Assembly: GCA_034422115.1 (NCBI GenBank)
Contig: DAOUJW010000021.1
Coordinates: 1-64,000 of the forward strand
Source: DAOUJW01 sp034422115
GTDB lineage: Bacteria > Chloroflexota > Dehalococcoidia > Lucifugimonadales > UBA2985
Direction of reading: 5' to 3'
Length of the DNA stretch: 64,000 bases
Part shown: positions 16,832-24,443 of the stretch, one piece after another
How the letters are laid out: the number at the start of each line of letters is the position of its first letter
Position numbering within the stretch: position 1 is the stretch's first letter
Notes under the pieces: model-generated
What the model was told of the DNA's origin: nothing
The model's input: only the letters and a program-made list of their open reading frames with translations
The model's database searches: none
Translations under genes and position numbers: made by a program

Positions 16832-17704
16832 GTGAACCAGAGCAAGATGGAGAAGACCCACCCGCCGGGCCAGTGGCTCAAGGTCGGCGACCTCAACGTC
16901 CACTACATGGACTGGGGAGGCGAAGGGCCGCCCGCCGTGGCCCTTCACGGCGCGGCGTCCTCGGCGCACTGGTACGACCTGACGATCCCGCACCTCCGGG
17001 ACCGCGTGCGTATCATAGCCCCTGACCAGCGGGCCCACGGCAAGACCGACCAGCCCTCCACCGGCTACGACTGGCCCACCCTCGCGGGGGATGTCGTCGG
17101 GACGCTGGACGCCCTCGGCATAGAGCGCGCTGCTGTCATGGGCCACTCCTGGGGAGCGAGCGTTGCCCTGGCCGTGGCTGCCCTCCACCCCGACCGCGTC
17201 ACCGCGCTTGCCATGATCGACGGCGGGTTCGCCGCCGCGCCCCGCGCCTCCAACGTGACCTGGGAGGAGTTCAGGGACCGGCTCAGCCCCAGGGACATCT
17301 ACGGCCCCAGGGAGCGATACCTGGGCGCGCTCCGCGGCCAGTTCGAGCACTGCTGGAGCGACCAGCTTGAGTACATCGTGATGACGATGGTGCGCATCGA
17401 CCCGGACGGCAGCGTCCATGAGCGTCTTGAGCTATCCAACCAGCATCAGATGCTGTGGGCGATGTTCTCGGACCCAGCCTACAACCTGATGCCCAGGGTG
17501 CAGTGCTCCGTCCTCATGGTGGCCGCCGAGGGACGGGCGGGCGCGAACCCGGAGTACCTCCAGCGACGCAGGCAGAACATGGAGGCGGCCCAGGCCGCAA
17601 TGCCCAACAGCAAGGTGGTGTGGGTGAAGGACTCCGGCCACGACATAGGCTACGAGCAGCCACGCTTCCTGGCGGAGACCCTGGCGGAGTTCCTCGCGCC
17701 GTAG
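16832..17704 (+). CDS. alpha/beta-hydrolase
   Basis: About 290 residues from the GTG at 16832. The alpha/beta-hydrolase pattern is clear: VALHGAASSAHWYDLTIPHL oxyanion region, IAPDQRAHGKTDQP, nucleophile elbow GHSWGAS with the catalytic Ser, and a late SGHDIGYEQP supplying the catalytic His. The closest overall feel is of haloalkane-dehalogenase/epoxide-hydrolase-like or meta-cleavage hydrolases, but no substrate can be read. An ATG 15 bases later (MEKTHPPGQW) is an alternative start. It is transcribed alone. Confidence 0.85.
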   Translation: MNQSKMEKTHPPGQWLKVGDLNVHYMDWGGEGPPAVALHGAASSAHWYDLTIPHLRDRVRIIAPDQRAHGKTDQPSTGYDWPTLAGDVVGTLDALGIERAAVMGHSWGASVALAVAALHPDRVTALAMIDGGFAAAPRASNVTWEEFRDRLSPRDIYGPRERYLGALRGQFEHCWSDQLEYIVMTMVRIDPDGSVHERLELSNQHQMLWAMFSDPAYNLMPRVQCSVLMVAAEGRAGANPEYLQRRRQNMEAAQAAMPNSKVVWVKDSGHDIGYEQPRFLAETLAEFLAP

Positions 17705-17712
17705 TCCCGCTC

Positions 17713-17880
17713 CATTCCTGCGGAGGCAGGAATCCAGGGGTGGGGATGTGGCCGTTACCACTGAGCCATACATTGTTTTTGGAATGACCTATGCAGGGGC
17801 GGTTCGCGAACCGCCCCTACAACGCGTCTATCAGCCCTGTGCAATACTGACCATGCCTGCGCAGGCAGGAATCCAGGGGT
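17713..17880. repeat. REP-like palindromes between hydrolase and reductase genes
   Basis: 17713-17738 is CATTCCTGCGGAGGCAGGAA followed by TCCAGGGGTGGGG. 17795-17818 is the perfect GGGGCGGTTCGCGAACCGCC palindrome also found at 412. 17852-17880 is a second GCGCAGGCAGGAATCCAGGG copy. Two of the three occur in the same orientation, about 140 bases apart, between convergent genes. Confidence 0.8.
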
Positions 17881-17899
17881 GGGGGGCTCCCGCCCGCCC

Positions 17900-18916
17900 T
17901 CAAGACTCCTCTGAGACCCTGACCAGCAGCTTCCCGAAATTCTCCCCTCGCATCAGGCCCATGAAGGCGCGGGGAGCGTTCTCAAGCCCGTCCACCACGT
18001 CCTCCTTGTACTTGAGCCTGCCGTCGCGGACCCAAGCGGTAAGACGCCGCAGGGCCTCCTCGTTGCGGTCGACGAACCTGCCCACAATGAACCCCTCCAT
18101 AGTCGCCTGGCGCATCAGGAGATTGCGCAGGTTGCGTGGGCCGGTGTCCGGCGTCTCCAGGTTGTACTGGGACATCTGCCCGCAGATGGCGATGCGGGCG
18201 CGGTAGGCCAGAACCTCCATCACGGCGTCCGTCACAAAGCCGCCCACGTTGTCGAAGTAGACGTCAACGCCGTACGGGCAGGTCTCCTCCAGCCGCGCTC
18301 TCACGTCCTCCGTCTTGTAGTTGATACCGGCGTCAAAGCCAAGCTCCTGCGTGATGTAGTCGACCTTCTGCTGCGTGCCGGCCGTGCCCACCACGCGGCA
18401 GCCCGCCATGCGCGCCAGTTGCCCCACCACCGCGCCCACCGCCCCGGACGCCGCCGACACCACAACCGTGTCTCCCGGCTTGGGGCGTCCCACCTCGAAC
18501 AGCCCGAAGTAGGCCGTCAGCCCGGGCATCCCAAGCACGCCCAAGGCCGTCGAGATCGGGGCCGCGCTCGGGTCCAGCCTGCGCAGGTTGTTGCCGTTGG
18601 AGACGGCGTAGTCCTGCCAGCCAAGCTGCCCATGCACTATCTCGCCGGTGGCGTAGTCCGCGCTGTTGGAGGCGACTATCCTGCCCACCGTGCCGCCCGT
18701 CATAACCTCGCCGATTTCCGTGGAGGCAGTGTAGGATGGGGCGTCGCTCATGCGGCCCCGCTGGTAGGGGTCCAGGGACAGCCACAGGTTGCGCACCAGC
18801 ACCTGGCGCTCTCCAAGAGCGGGCATGGGCGCGTCCCTGACCTCAAAGTCCTCCTCAGTGGGATAGCCAACGGGCCGCGCTGCCAGCACAACCTGACGAT
18901 TCACTCCCTCGACCAT
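17900..18916 (-). CDS. CurA-like NADPH-dependent medium-chain reductase
   Basis: A 338-residue zinc-independent medium-chain dehydrogenase/reductase of the leukotriene B4 12-hydroxydehydrogenase/curcumin reductase group, which reduces the C=C bond of alpha,beta-unsaturated ketones with NADPH. Markers are RNLWLSLDPYQRGRM, GQLGWQDYAV, LGMPGLTAYFGLFEVGRPKPGDTVVVSAASGAVGAVVGQLA (the nucleotide-binding AASGAVG loop), and YFDNVGG. There are no zinc-binding Cys clusters. The ATG at 18914-18916 is chosen because GAGAGG is eight bases upstream; a GTG nine bases earlier would have no room for a ribosome site. Confidence 0.9.
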   Translation of the reverse strand: MVEGVNRQVVLAARPVGYPTEEDFEVRDAPMPALGERQVLVRNLWLSLDPYQRGRMSDAPSYTASTEIGEVMTGGTVGRIVASNSADYATGEIVHGQLGWQDYAVSNGNNLRRLDPSAAPISTALGVLGMPGLTAYFGLFEVGRPKPGDTVVVSAASGAVGAVVGQLARMAGCRVVGTAGTQQKVDYITQELGFDAGINYKTEDVRARLEETCPYGVDVYFDNVGGFVTDAVMEVLAYRARIAICGQMSQYNLETPDTGPRNLRNLLMRQATMEGFIVGRFVDRNEEALRRLTAWVRDGRLKYKEDVVDGLENAPRAFMGLMRGENFGKLLVRVSEES

Positions 18917-19040
18917 AGCTTGCACCTCTCTTCAGATATTGGATATGACTACGGGCGGATTCTATCACAACGGAGATTGTGGGTATCACATTGACCGCCT
19001 TTGCCTGGAGAAGCTAACATTCGACTTGAACGGAGCCGTG

Positions 19041-19418
19041 ATGCAGATGTTTAAGCTTATTAAACCAACACTGATGTCGGCGTGGGTGGCCCATGCGCTG
19101 GCGTGGATAGCGGGCCTCCTGCTGGCCCTTGGGCCGGTGTACAGCGGGGAGTCCAACGGGGAGTCGAGCACCTCCACGCTTGTTGAAGTGGCCGGCGTCT
19201 ACGGCATTTTCGTGCTTCTCGTGCCTGTGGCGCTCACGGGCGTCGTGCTGTGGGCCGTTTGGCGGGGCGCCGCCGGCGACGCGCTTCTATGGGGCGTTGC
19301 CCTGGGTCTTTCGGGTCTCTGCGTGCTGGCGGCCGGCTCTATCGGCCTGTTCTACGTTCCGGCGGCCCTTGCGCTGGTGGCTACGGCGGTAATCAACCCG
19401 GGCAAGCAGTCAAGCTAG
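19041..19418 (+). CDS. small integral membrane protein of unknown function
   Basis: About 125 residues from the ATG at 19041, mostly hydrophobic. Four likely membrane helices are visible (SAWVAHALAWIAGLLLAL, AGVYGIFVLLVPVALTGVVLW, ALLWGVALGLSGLCVLAAG, IGLFYVPAALALVATAVI), with short loops and a GESNGESSTST segment after helix 1. No family is recognised. It ends on folD, overlapping that convergent gene by four bases. A longer frame starts at 18939, but its first residues lie in the promoter region of the reductase and look non-coding. Confidence 0.6.
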   Translation: MQMFKLIKPTLMSAWVAHALAWIAGLLLALGPVYSGESNGESSTSTLVEVAGVYGIFVLLVPVALTGVVLWAVWRGAAGDALLWGVALGLSGLCVLAAGSIGLFYVPAALALVATAVINPGKQSS

Positions 19419-20308
19419 GACGACGCGCTCGCCCTGTGCTGCGCCGCCTTCAGGGTGTTGCTCAGCAGCATTGCCACGGTCATCGGCCCCACGCCGCCCG
19501 GCACCGGGGTGATGGCCGCGGCCTTCTTCGAGACCTCCTCGTAGTCCACGTCACCCTCCAGCCGGTAGCCCCGTTGCCGCGAGGCGTCGTCAACGCGGTT
19601 GATGCCCACGTCTATCACCACCACGCCCTCGCTCACCATGTCCGCGGTGATGGCCCTGGCGCGGCCCATCGCCGCAATCAGGATGTCCGCCGAGCGCGTG
19701 ACCTGCGGCAGGTCCTTTGTACCCGTGTGGCAGACTGTGACGGTGGCGTTGGCCCCGTCCTGCTTCTGCATCAGGAGCATGGCAACCGGCTTGCCAACGA
19801 TGTCGCTGCGCCCGCACACCACCACGCTCTTGCCCTCCGGGCTGTGCCCCGTGCGCACAAGAAGCTGCTGGACGCCCGCCGGGGTGCCCGGCACAAACAC
19901 CGGCCGGCCCTCCATCAGGCGACCCATGTTCACGGGGTGCAGGCCGTCCACGTCCTTGTCCGGGTCCATGGCGGCTATCACGGCGCGCTCGTCTATCTGG
20001 GGAGGCAGGGGCAGCTGCACCAGTATGCCGTGAAAGCGATCGTCGGCGTTGAGCCTCTGCACCTGCTCGATGGCCTGGGCTTGGGTGATGTCCTCGGGCA
20101 GGTTGAAGGTCTCCGAGAAGATGCCCACCTCGCTGCAGGCGCGCTCCTTGTTGCGGACGTACACCGCCGACGCGGGATCGTCGCCTACCAGCATCGCCGC
20201 CAGGCCCGGGGCGTAGCCGTGTTTGGCGGTGAACTCCTTAACGCCCTCGGCCACCTCCCCGCGTATGTCCTGGGCTATCTTGTTGCCGTCGATGATCAAT
20301 GCGCTCAA
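19415..20308 (-). CDS. folD: methylenetetrahydrofolate dehydrogenase/cyclohydrolase
   Basis: A 297-residue FolD, which interconverts 5,10-methylene- and 10-formyl-tetrahydrofolate with NADP. Motifs are GYAPGLAAMLVGDDPASAVYVRNKERACSEVGI (with the catalytic Lys in YVRNK), VQLPLPPQI, DVDGLHPVNMGRL, GKSVVVCGRSDIVGKPVAMLL, and the closing TPVPGGVGPMTVAMLLSNT. The TTG start at 20306-20308 is chosen because AGGAGG lies upstream at the right distance and the protein then starts LSALIIDGNKIAQDIR as in the family. metF is divergently transcribed 255 bases away, so two C1-folate genes adjoin. Confidence 0.95.
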   Translation of the reverse strand: MSALIIDGNKIAQDIRGEVAEGVKEFTAKHGYAPGLAAMLVGDDPASAVYVRNKERACSEVGIFSETFNLPEDITQAQAIEQVQRLNADDRFHGILVQLPLPPQIDERAVIAAMDPDKDVDGLHPVNMGRLMEGRPVFVPGTPAGVQQLLVRTGHSPEGKSVVVCGRSDIVGKPVAMLLMQKQDGANATVTVCHTGTKDLPQVTRSADILIAAMGRARAITADMVSEGVVVIDVGINRVDDASRQRGYRLEGDVDYEEVSKKAAAITPVPGGVGPMTVAMLLSNTLKAAQHRASASS

Positions 20309-20365
20309 GTGCGGCCTCCTAACCTGCAAATCCTCTGAACAGATAAAGCGCCTTTCTACCATCTG

Positions 20366-20447
20366 TCATTCCTGCGGAAGCAGGAATCTAAAGTAGAGGG
20401 GCAGAGGTTCCTGCTTTCGCAGGAACGACGGTTTTCAGAGGTTTCCT
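20366..20447. repeat. 82-base double-hairpin repeat
   Basis: Two palindromes, ATTCCTGCGGAAGCAGGAAT and TTCCTGCTTTCGCAGGAA, separated by about 20 bases and followed by CGACGGTTTTCAGAGGTTTC. The same composite, nearly identical, occurs at 54384-54467, always in an intergenic gap. Confidence 0.8.
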
Positions 20448-20495
20448 GAAGAGTCACGGGAATCGTAGCACACTAGAACCCTGGCAACAACGCAG

Positions 20496-20525
20496 TGGAC
20501 ACCCCTTGAGCCGCGAGAATATAAT
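20496..20525 (+). promoter_or_regulatory. promoter for metF
   Basis: TGGACA (20496-20501) and a perfect TATAAT (20520-20525) are separated by 18 bases, 39 bases before the metF GTG. This also argues against starting metF at the TTG inside the -10 box. Confidence 0.7.
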
Positions 20526-20563
20526 TGACGCACCCAGCTACAAAGTGCGCAGCAGGAGGCCCC

Positions 20564-21454
20564 GTGTCACGTCTATCCCAGCTTCTCCAGGCCGGCGAGT
20601 TCGTCGTCACTGCGGAGATCAACCCTCCCAAGGGGGTGGACCTGACCGACACCCTGGCCAGGGCGGAGGTCATGCGCGGGCTGGTGGACGCCGTGAACAT
20701 CACCGACCACCAGGGCTCCCACATGAGCGTCAGCCCCCTTGCTCTTGCGCCCCTGATTCGCGAGCGGAGTCTGGAGCCCATCCTCCAGGTTACGTGTCGG
20801 GATCGAAACCGCATCGCCATCCAGGGCGACCTGCTGGCCGCGCACGTCCTGGGCGTCGAGAACCTCCTGTGCCTGACGGGTGACCCCGTCGGCGCGGGCG
20901 ACCACCCGGAGGCCAAGACCGTCTTCGATCTCGACTCCATCAGGCTGCTCCAGGCCGCCGACTCCCTTGCGAATGGCAAGGACCTGGGCAACAACCCCCT
21001 GAGGGGCGCGCCCAGCTTCTACCTGGGCGCGGCGGTCAACCCCTTTGCCAGCGAGCTGGCCGACGAAATCATCCGCATGGAGGAGAAGATTGAGGCCGGG
21101 GCGCAGTTCTTCCAGACACAGGCCGTCTTTGATATGGAGCAGATGATTGAGTTCATGGCGAGAGTGAGGGCCTTCGGCGCGCCGGTCATCGCCGGCATAA
21201 TCCTCCTCAAGTCGGGCGACATGGCCCGTTTTATGAACGAGCACCTTCCCGGCGTCCACGTCCCGGACGACCTGATAGCAGAGATGGACGCCGCCGGGGA
21301 CAAGGAGCAGGCGGGGGTCGATATAGCCGCCCGCATCATCCGGGAGGCGCGGGACATCTGCGACGGCGTCCACGTCATGGCCATCGGCTGGGAGCGGCTC
21401 ATACCCCGCGTCCTGGAGGCCAGCGGCGCGCCTGCCCGCGAGAGGGTGCAGTGA
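20564..21454 (+). CDS. metF: methylenetetrahydrofolate reductase
   Basis: A 296-residue MTHFR-family flavoprotein that reduces 5,10-methylene-THF to 5-methyl-THF, the methyl donor for methionine. Visible motifs are FVVTAEINPPKGVD with the catalytic Glu, VNITDHQGSHMSVS, LEPILQVTCRDRNRIAIQGDLLAAHVLGVENLLCLTGD (the GD loop), YLGAAVNPFA and GAQFFQTQAVFDMEQM. GTG at 20564 is preceded by AGGAGG at four bases. It is shorter than eukaryotic enzymes and lacks their C-terminal regulatory domain, as usual in bacteria. It leads an operon with acpS and nnrDE. Confidence 0.92.
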   Translation: MSRLSQLLQAGEFVVTAEINPPKGVDLTDTLARAEVMRGLVDAVNITDHQGSHMSVSPLALAPLIRERSLEPILQVTCRDRNRIAIQGDLLAAHVLGVENLLCLTGDPVGAGDHPEAKTVFDLDSIRLLQAADSLANGKDLGNNPLRGAPSFYLGAAVNPFASELADEIIRMEEKIEAGAQFFQTQAVFDMEQMIEFMARVRAFGAPVIAGIILLKSGDMARFMNEHLPGVHVPDDLIAEMDAAGDKEQAGVDIAARIIREARDICDGVHVMAIGWERLIPRVLEASGAPARERVQ

Positions 21455-21458
21455 GCGC

Positions 21459-21839
21459 ATGCTGACCGTAGGCGTGGACATCGTGGAGCTGTGGCGCATA
21501 AAGGCGGTCTACGAGCGATGGGGCCAGCGCTTCCTGGACCGCATCTACACGCCGGAGGAGCAGGCCTACTGCCGGGGGCGCATCCCCCAGCTTGCCGCTC
21601 GTTTCGCCGCTAAAGAAGCCGTGATGAAGGCCCTGGGCACCGGCATCCGGGGCGTCGGCTGGAAGGACATCCAGGTGACTCGAAGGCGCGGCGGCCCTCC
21701 CCAGATAGCCCTTCACGCCCGCGGCAAGGCCAGGGCGGAGCGCATGGGCGTCACGCAGGTTGCCATCAGCCTCTCCCACTCCCGCGAGTACGCCGTGGCC
21801 TCCGTAGTGATGAGCGTGGATGAAGATAGTCACGGCTGA
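21459..21839 (+). CDS. acpS: holo-[acyl-carrier-protein] synthase
   Basis: A 126-residue AcpS that transfers 4'-phosphopantetheine from CoA to acyl carrier protein. The metal/CoA-binding GVDIVEL motif near the N-terminus, the FAAKEAVMKALGTGI motif, and SLSHSREYAVASVV near the C-terminus are all present. It begins four bases after metF and overlaps nnrDE by 20 bases. With coaX and coaBC nearby it belongs to a coenzyme A-centred neighbourhood. Confidence 0.95.
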   Translation: MLTVGVDIVELWRIKAVYERWGQRFLDRIYTPEEQAYCRGRIPQLAARFAAKEAVMKALGTGIRGVGWKDIQVTRRRGGPPQIALHARGKARAERMGVTQVAISLSHSREYAVASVVMSVDEDSHG

Positions 21840-23370
21840 GGAGATGCGCCGCATTGAGGAGCGGTGCGTCCGGCAGGGCGTCCCCCTGGATACCCTCATG
21901 GAGAAGGCGGGGCTGGCCGTGGCACAGAAGGCCCGGGAGTATCTGGGCGACGTGCGCGGCCTCCCTGTCCTGGCGCTCATTGGCCCCGGCAATAACGGCG
22001 GCGACGGGCTGGTGGCCGCTCGCCACCTCAACGACTGGGGCGCCGACGTCGTTGCCTATCTTGCTCTCCCCCGCAGTGGAGACGACCCCAAGCTGGGCCT
22101 GCTGCGCGACCTCGGCGTGCCCGTCGTCATGGTGGAGGAGGACGACTCGTTTGAGCTGCTGGACGGCCTTCTGGCAAGGGCGCGCCTGGTGATCGACGCT
22201 GTGCTGGGCACGGGCCGGTCGCGGCCCATCGAGGGGCGGCTGGCTGAAGTCCTCTCTCGTCTGACGGAAGCCAGGGCGCGGGACAGCCGTCTAAGGCTCA
22301 TGGCTATTGACCTTCCCACCGGCCTCAACGCCGACACCGGAGAGGCCGACCCCCTGTGCCCGGCCGCGGACGTGACTGTAGCCCTGGGCTATCCCAAGGT
22401 GGGGCACTACGCCTTTCCCGGGGCGGAGCGCGCGGGCCAGTTGGAGGTGGTGGACATCGGCATTCCGCCGTCACTGGATGACGACGTGCTCCAGAAGCTG
22501 ATAACCCCTGAGCGAGTCAGGGACGTCCTCCCCCGCAGGCCGCAGAACGCCCACAAGGGCACGTTTGGCAAAGTGCTGGTAATCGCCGGCTCCCGGAGAT
22601 ACATCGGCGCGGCGTACCTGGCCTGCCAGGGCGCGGCGAGGGTGGGCGCGGGGCTGGTGACACTGGCGGCGCCCGAAAGCCTGCTGCCGGTCTTCGCCGC
22701 CAAGCTCACGGAGACCACCTTCCTCCCCCTGCCGGAGAGGGACGGCGCGCTGTCTCCCGAAGCCTCGGAGCTTGTGCTGTCGGAGGCCCAGGGCTACCAG
22801 GCGCTGCTTGCGGGCTGCGGCCTTGGGCAGTCCCCGGACGTGTCCGCGTTCCTACGCCAGACGCTCCTCACCTACCGCTACAACGGCCCTCCGCTTGTCC
22901 TGGACGCCGATGCCCTCAACATCCTGGCCGGGGTCCCGGAGTGGTGGAAGCAGCTGAGGGCGGAGGCCGTGGTCACGCCCCATCCTGGAGAGATGTCGCG
23001 GCTCACGGGGACGGACTCGGCGCAGGTCAACGCCGACCGCCTGAACACCACGAGAAAGAGCGCGGCGCAGTGGGGCAAGGTCGTGGCGCTGAAGGGGGCG
23101 CACACCGCCGTCGGCTCACCGGATGGTCGTGTGCTGGTGAGTCCCTTCGCCAACCCCGGCTTGGCCTCCGCGGGCACGGGCGACGTGCTGGCCGGGGCCA
23201 TTGCGGGCCTCTTGGCCCAGGGCGTATCGCCCTACGCCGCCGCCGCGTGCGGCGTCTACCTGCACGGCGCAGCCGGGGAGTCTGTGAGGTCGGAGCTTGG
23301 CGAGTCTGGCACGTTGGCAACTGACCTGCTGCCCCAGCTGCCTCGCGCCATCAAACGTCTGCGGGGATAA
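21820..23370 (+). CDS. nnrDE: bifunctional NAD(P)H-hydrate epimerase/ADP-dependent dehydratase
   Basis: A 516-residue fusion that repairs damaged NAD(P)H hydrates. The N-terminal epimerase (YjeF_N, to about 215) has MEKAGLAVAQKAREYLG and GPGNNGGDGLVAARHLNDWG; the C-terminal dehydratase (YjeF_C, carbohydrate-kinase-like, from about 235) has HKGTFGKVLVIAGS, GAARVGAGLVTLAAP, LDADALNILAG, TPHPGEMSRLTG and the nucleotide-binding ASAGTGDVLAGAIAGLLAQG. Both active-site signatures are intact. It is the last gene of the metF operon. Confidence 0.95.
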   Translation: MKIVTAEEMRRIEERCVRQGVPLDTLMEKAGLAVAQKAREYLGDVRGLPVLALIGPGNNGGDGLVAARHLNDWGADVVAYLALPRSGDDPKLGLLRDLGVPVVMVEEDDSFELLDGLLARARLVIDAVLGTGRSRPIEGRLAEVLSRLTEARARDSRLRLMAIDLPTGLNADTGEADPLCPAADVTVALGYPKVGHYAFPGAERAGQLEVVDIGIPPSLDDDVLQKLITPERVRDVLPRRPQNAHKGTFGKVLVIAGSRRYIGAAYLACQGAARVGAGLVTLAAPESLLPVFAAKLTETTFLPLPERDGALSPEASELVLSEAQGYQALLAGCGLGQSPDVSAFLRQTLLTYRYNGPPLVLDADALNILAGVPEWWKQLRAEAVVTPHPGEMSRLTGTDSAQVNADRLNTTRKSAAQWGKVVALKGAHTAVGSPDGRVLVSPFANPGLASAGTGDVLAGAIAGLLAQGVSPYAAAACGVYLHGAAGESVRSELGESGTLATDLLPQLPRAIKRLRG

Positions 23371-23384
23371 AGGCCACCCGCAGA

Positions 23385-23489
23385 CCATTCCTGCGCAGGC
23401 AGGAATCCAGGAGGGGCGGAGTGTGGACTCCCGACTTCACGGGAGTGACGAAAGGCCATAGTCATTCCGGCAGAAGCCGGAATCCAGGG
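23385..23489. repeat. REP-like copies after nnrDE
   Basis: CATTCCTGCGCAGGCAGGAA with its usual TCCAGGAGGGGCGG tail (23385-23420) and GTCATTCCGGCAGAAGCCGG plus AATCCAG (23461-23487). The rest of 23371-23600 has fragments like GAGCGCAGCCGAAGGGCTCC and no visible gene. Confidence 0.75.
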
Positions 23490-23600
23490 ACGTTCACCAA
23501 AGGCATCGTAGTCTTGCTGACTTAGACCTTAGATTCTTCACTGCGCGCAGTTTACCCTGAGCGCAGCCGAAGGGCTCCGTTCAGAATGACGGTGAGCCCA

Positions 23601-23649
23601 GGCAGTTGTATGCACAGAGGAGCCCTCTGCATAACTCAGCCAGGAGCGG
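23601..23649 (+). repeat. decayed duplicate of the coaX promoter
   Basis: This 49-base segment aligns with 24391-24439 at about four bases in five; the first 18 bases (GGCAGTTGTATGCACAGA) are identical. Its -10 position reads CATAAC instead of TATAAT, so it is probably weak. The two copies bracket the higBA module. Confidence 0.75.
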
Positions 23650-23659
23650 ACTATGCCGC

Positions 23660-23693
23660 TTGGTATAGCATGATAGCCGTGCTATCATGCTAT
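23660..23693 (+). promoter_or_regulatory. higBA promoter with a perfect 13-base inverted-repeat operator
   Basis: ATAGCATGATAGC (23665-23677), a CGT spacer, and its exact complement GCTATCATGCTAT (23681-23693) end one base before the higB start codon. TTGGTA (23660-23665) and TATCAT (23683-23688) at 17-base spacing form a promoter inside the repeat. Autorepression by HigA is the expected role; a leaderless higB message is implied. Confidence 0.75.
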
Positions 23694-23694
23694 C

Positions 23695-23988
23695 GTGATC
23701 GTCTCATTCAAAGACGGCGGTACTGAGGATGTCTTCAACGGGCGAGCCACTCAAATGGCGCTGCGGACATGTCCCACGCCGGTATGGAGAGTGGCTCAGC
23801 GCAAGCTAGACCAACTCGATTCCGCCTCCGTACTGGGCGATCTTCAAGTACCTCCTGGCAACCGTCTCGAAAGGCTGACCGGAGATCGACGGGGGCAACA
23901 CAGCATCCGCGTCAACGAGAGATATCGCATCTGTTTCATGTGGACCGATGCAGGCCCCGCCGAAGTCGAGATAATTGACTACCATTGA
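23695..23988 (+). CDS. higB: HigB-type toxin (RelE/ParE superfamily)
   Basis: A 97-residue RelE-superfamily toxin of the plasmid-maintenance killer/HigB branch, a ribosome-associated mRNA interferase in characterised members. Supporting segments are VSFKDGGTEDVFNG, VWRVAQRKLDQLDSA, LQVPPGNRLERLTGDRRGQHSIRVNERYRICFMW and the closing VEIIDYH. Start is GTG at 23695, next to the operator. Its stop is immediately followed by the antitoxin gene, the reverse-order (toxin first) arrangement typical of hig. Confidence 0.9.
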   Translation: MIVSFKDGGTEDVFNGRATQMALRTCPTPVWRVAQRKLDQLDSASVLGDLQVPPGNRLERLTGDRRGQHSIRVNERYRICFMWTDAGPAEVEIIDYH

Positions 23989-24002
23989 AAAGGAGACTGA
24001 GT

Positions 24003-24335
24003 ATGGTGCGGATTCCTACCGACAGAGAGCCGACGCATCCAGGCGAGATGTTACTGCAAGAGTTCCTCCAGCCCCTTGGGATGACCCAGCGCGATCTGGC
24101 AAGCGCGATTCAGGTGCCCTATCAGCGGGTCAACGGAGTCGTCCGGGGGAAACGCAGTGTCACACCCAGCACCGCCTTGCGACTGTCCAGGTTCTTCGGC
24201 ACTTCTCCGGATTTCTGGCTGAGCCTGCAACTCCGTTGGGACCTCTACCACGCCGAGCGTATCGAGGCGGAACAGATCAAGAGCATCCGGCCTCATGATC
24301 CGGTCAATGCGCTTCAAGGACCTGCCGGCCGATAA
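24003..24335 (+). CDS. higA: HigA-type antitoxin, XRE-family DNA-binding protein
   Basis: About 110 residues from the ATG at 24003, which has AGGAGA upstream. EPTHPGEMLLQEFLQPLGMTQRDLASAIQVPYQRVNGVVRGKRSVTPSTALRLSRFFGTSPDFWLSLQ is the standard HigA helix-turn-helix. It should neutralise HigB and repress from the inverted repeat at 23665-23693. The C-terminal 25 residues are slightly longer than usual. Confidence 0.92.
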   Translation: MVRIPTDREPTHPGEMLLQEFLQPLGMTQRDLASAIQVPYQRVNGVVRGKRSVTPSTALRLSRFFGTSPDFWLSLQLRWDLYHAERIEAEQIKSIRPHDPVNALQGPAGR

Positions 24336-24390
24336 AGGATGAGCTGTGTTGACCACTAAAACCGCTACCCCTGGAACACCAACCAGCACA

Positions 24391-24439
24391 GGCAGTTGTA
24401 TGCACAGACGCGCCTTCTGTATAATTCAGACAGGGAGGG
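24391..24439 (+). promoter_or_regulatory. coaX promoter (intact copy of the duplicated segment)
   Basis: TTGTAT (24396-24401) and TATAAT (24420-24425) at 18-base spacing, 18 bases before the coaX ATG, with a GGGAGGGGG ribosome site between. It is the better-preserved partner of 23601-23649. Confidence 0.75.
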
Positions 24440-24443
24440 GGCG

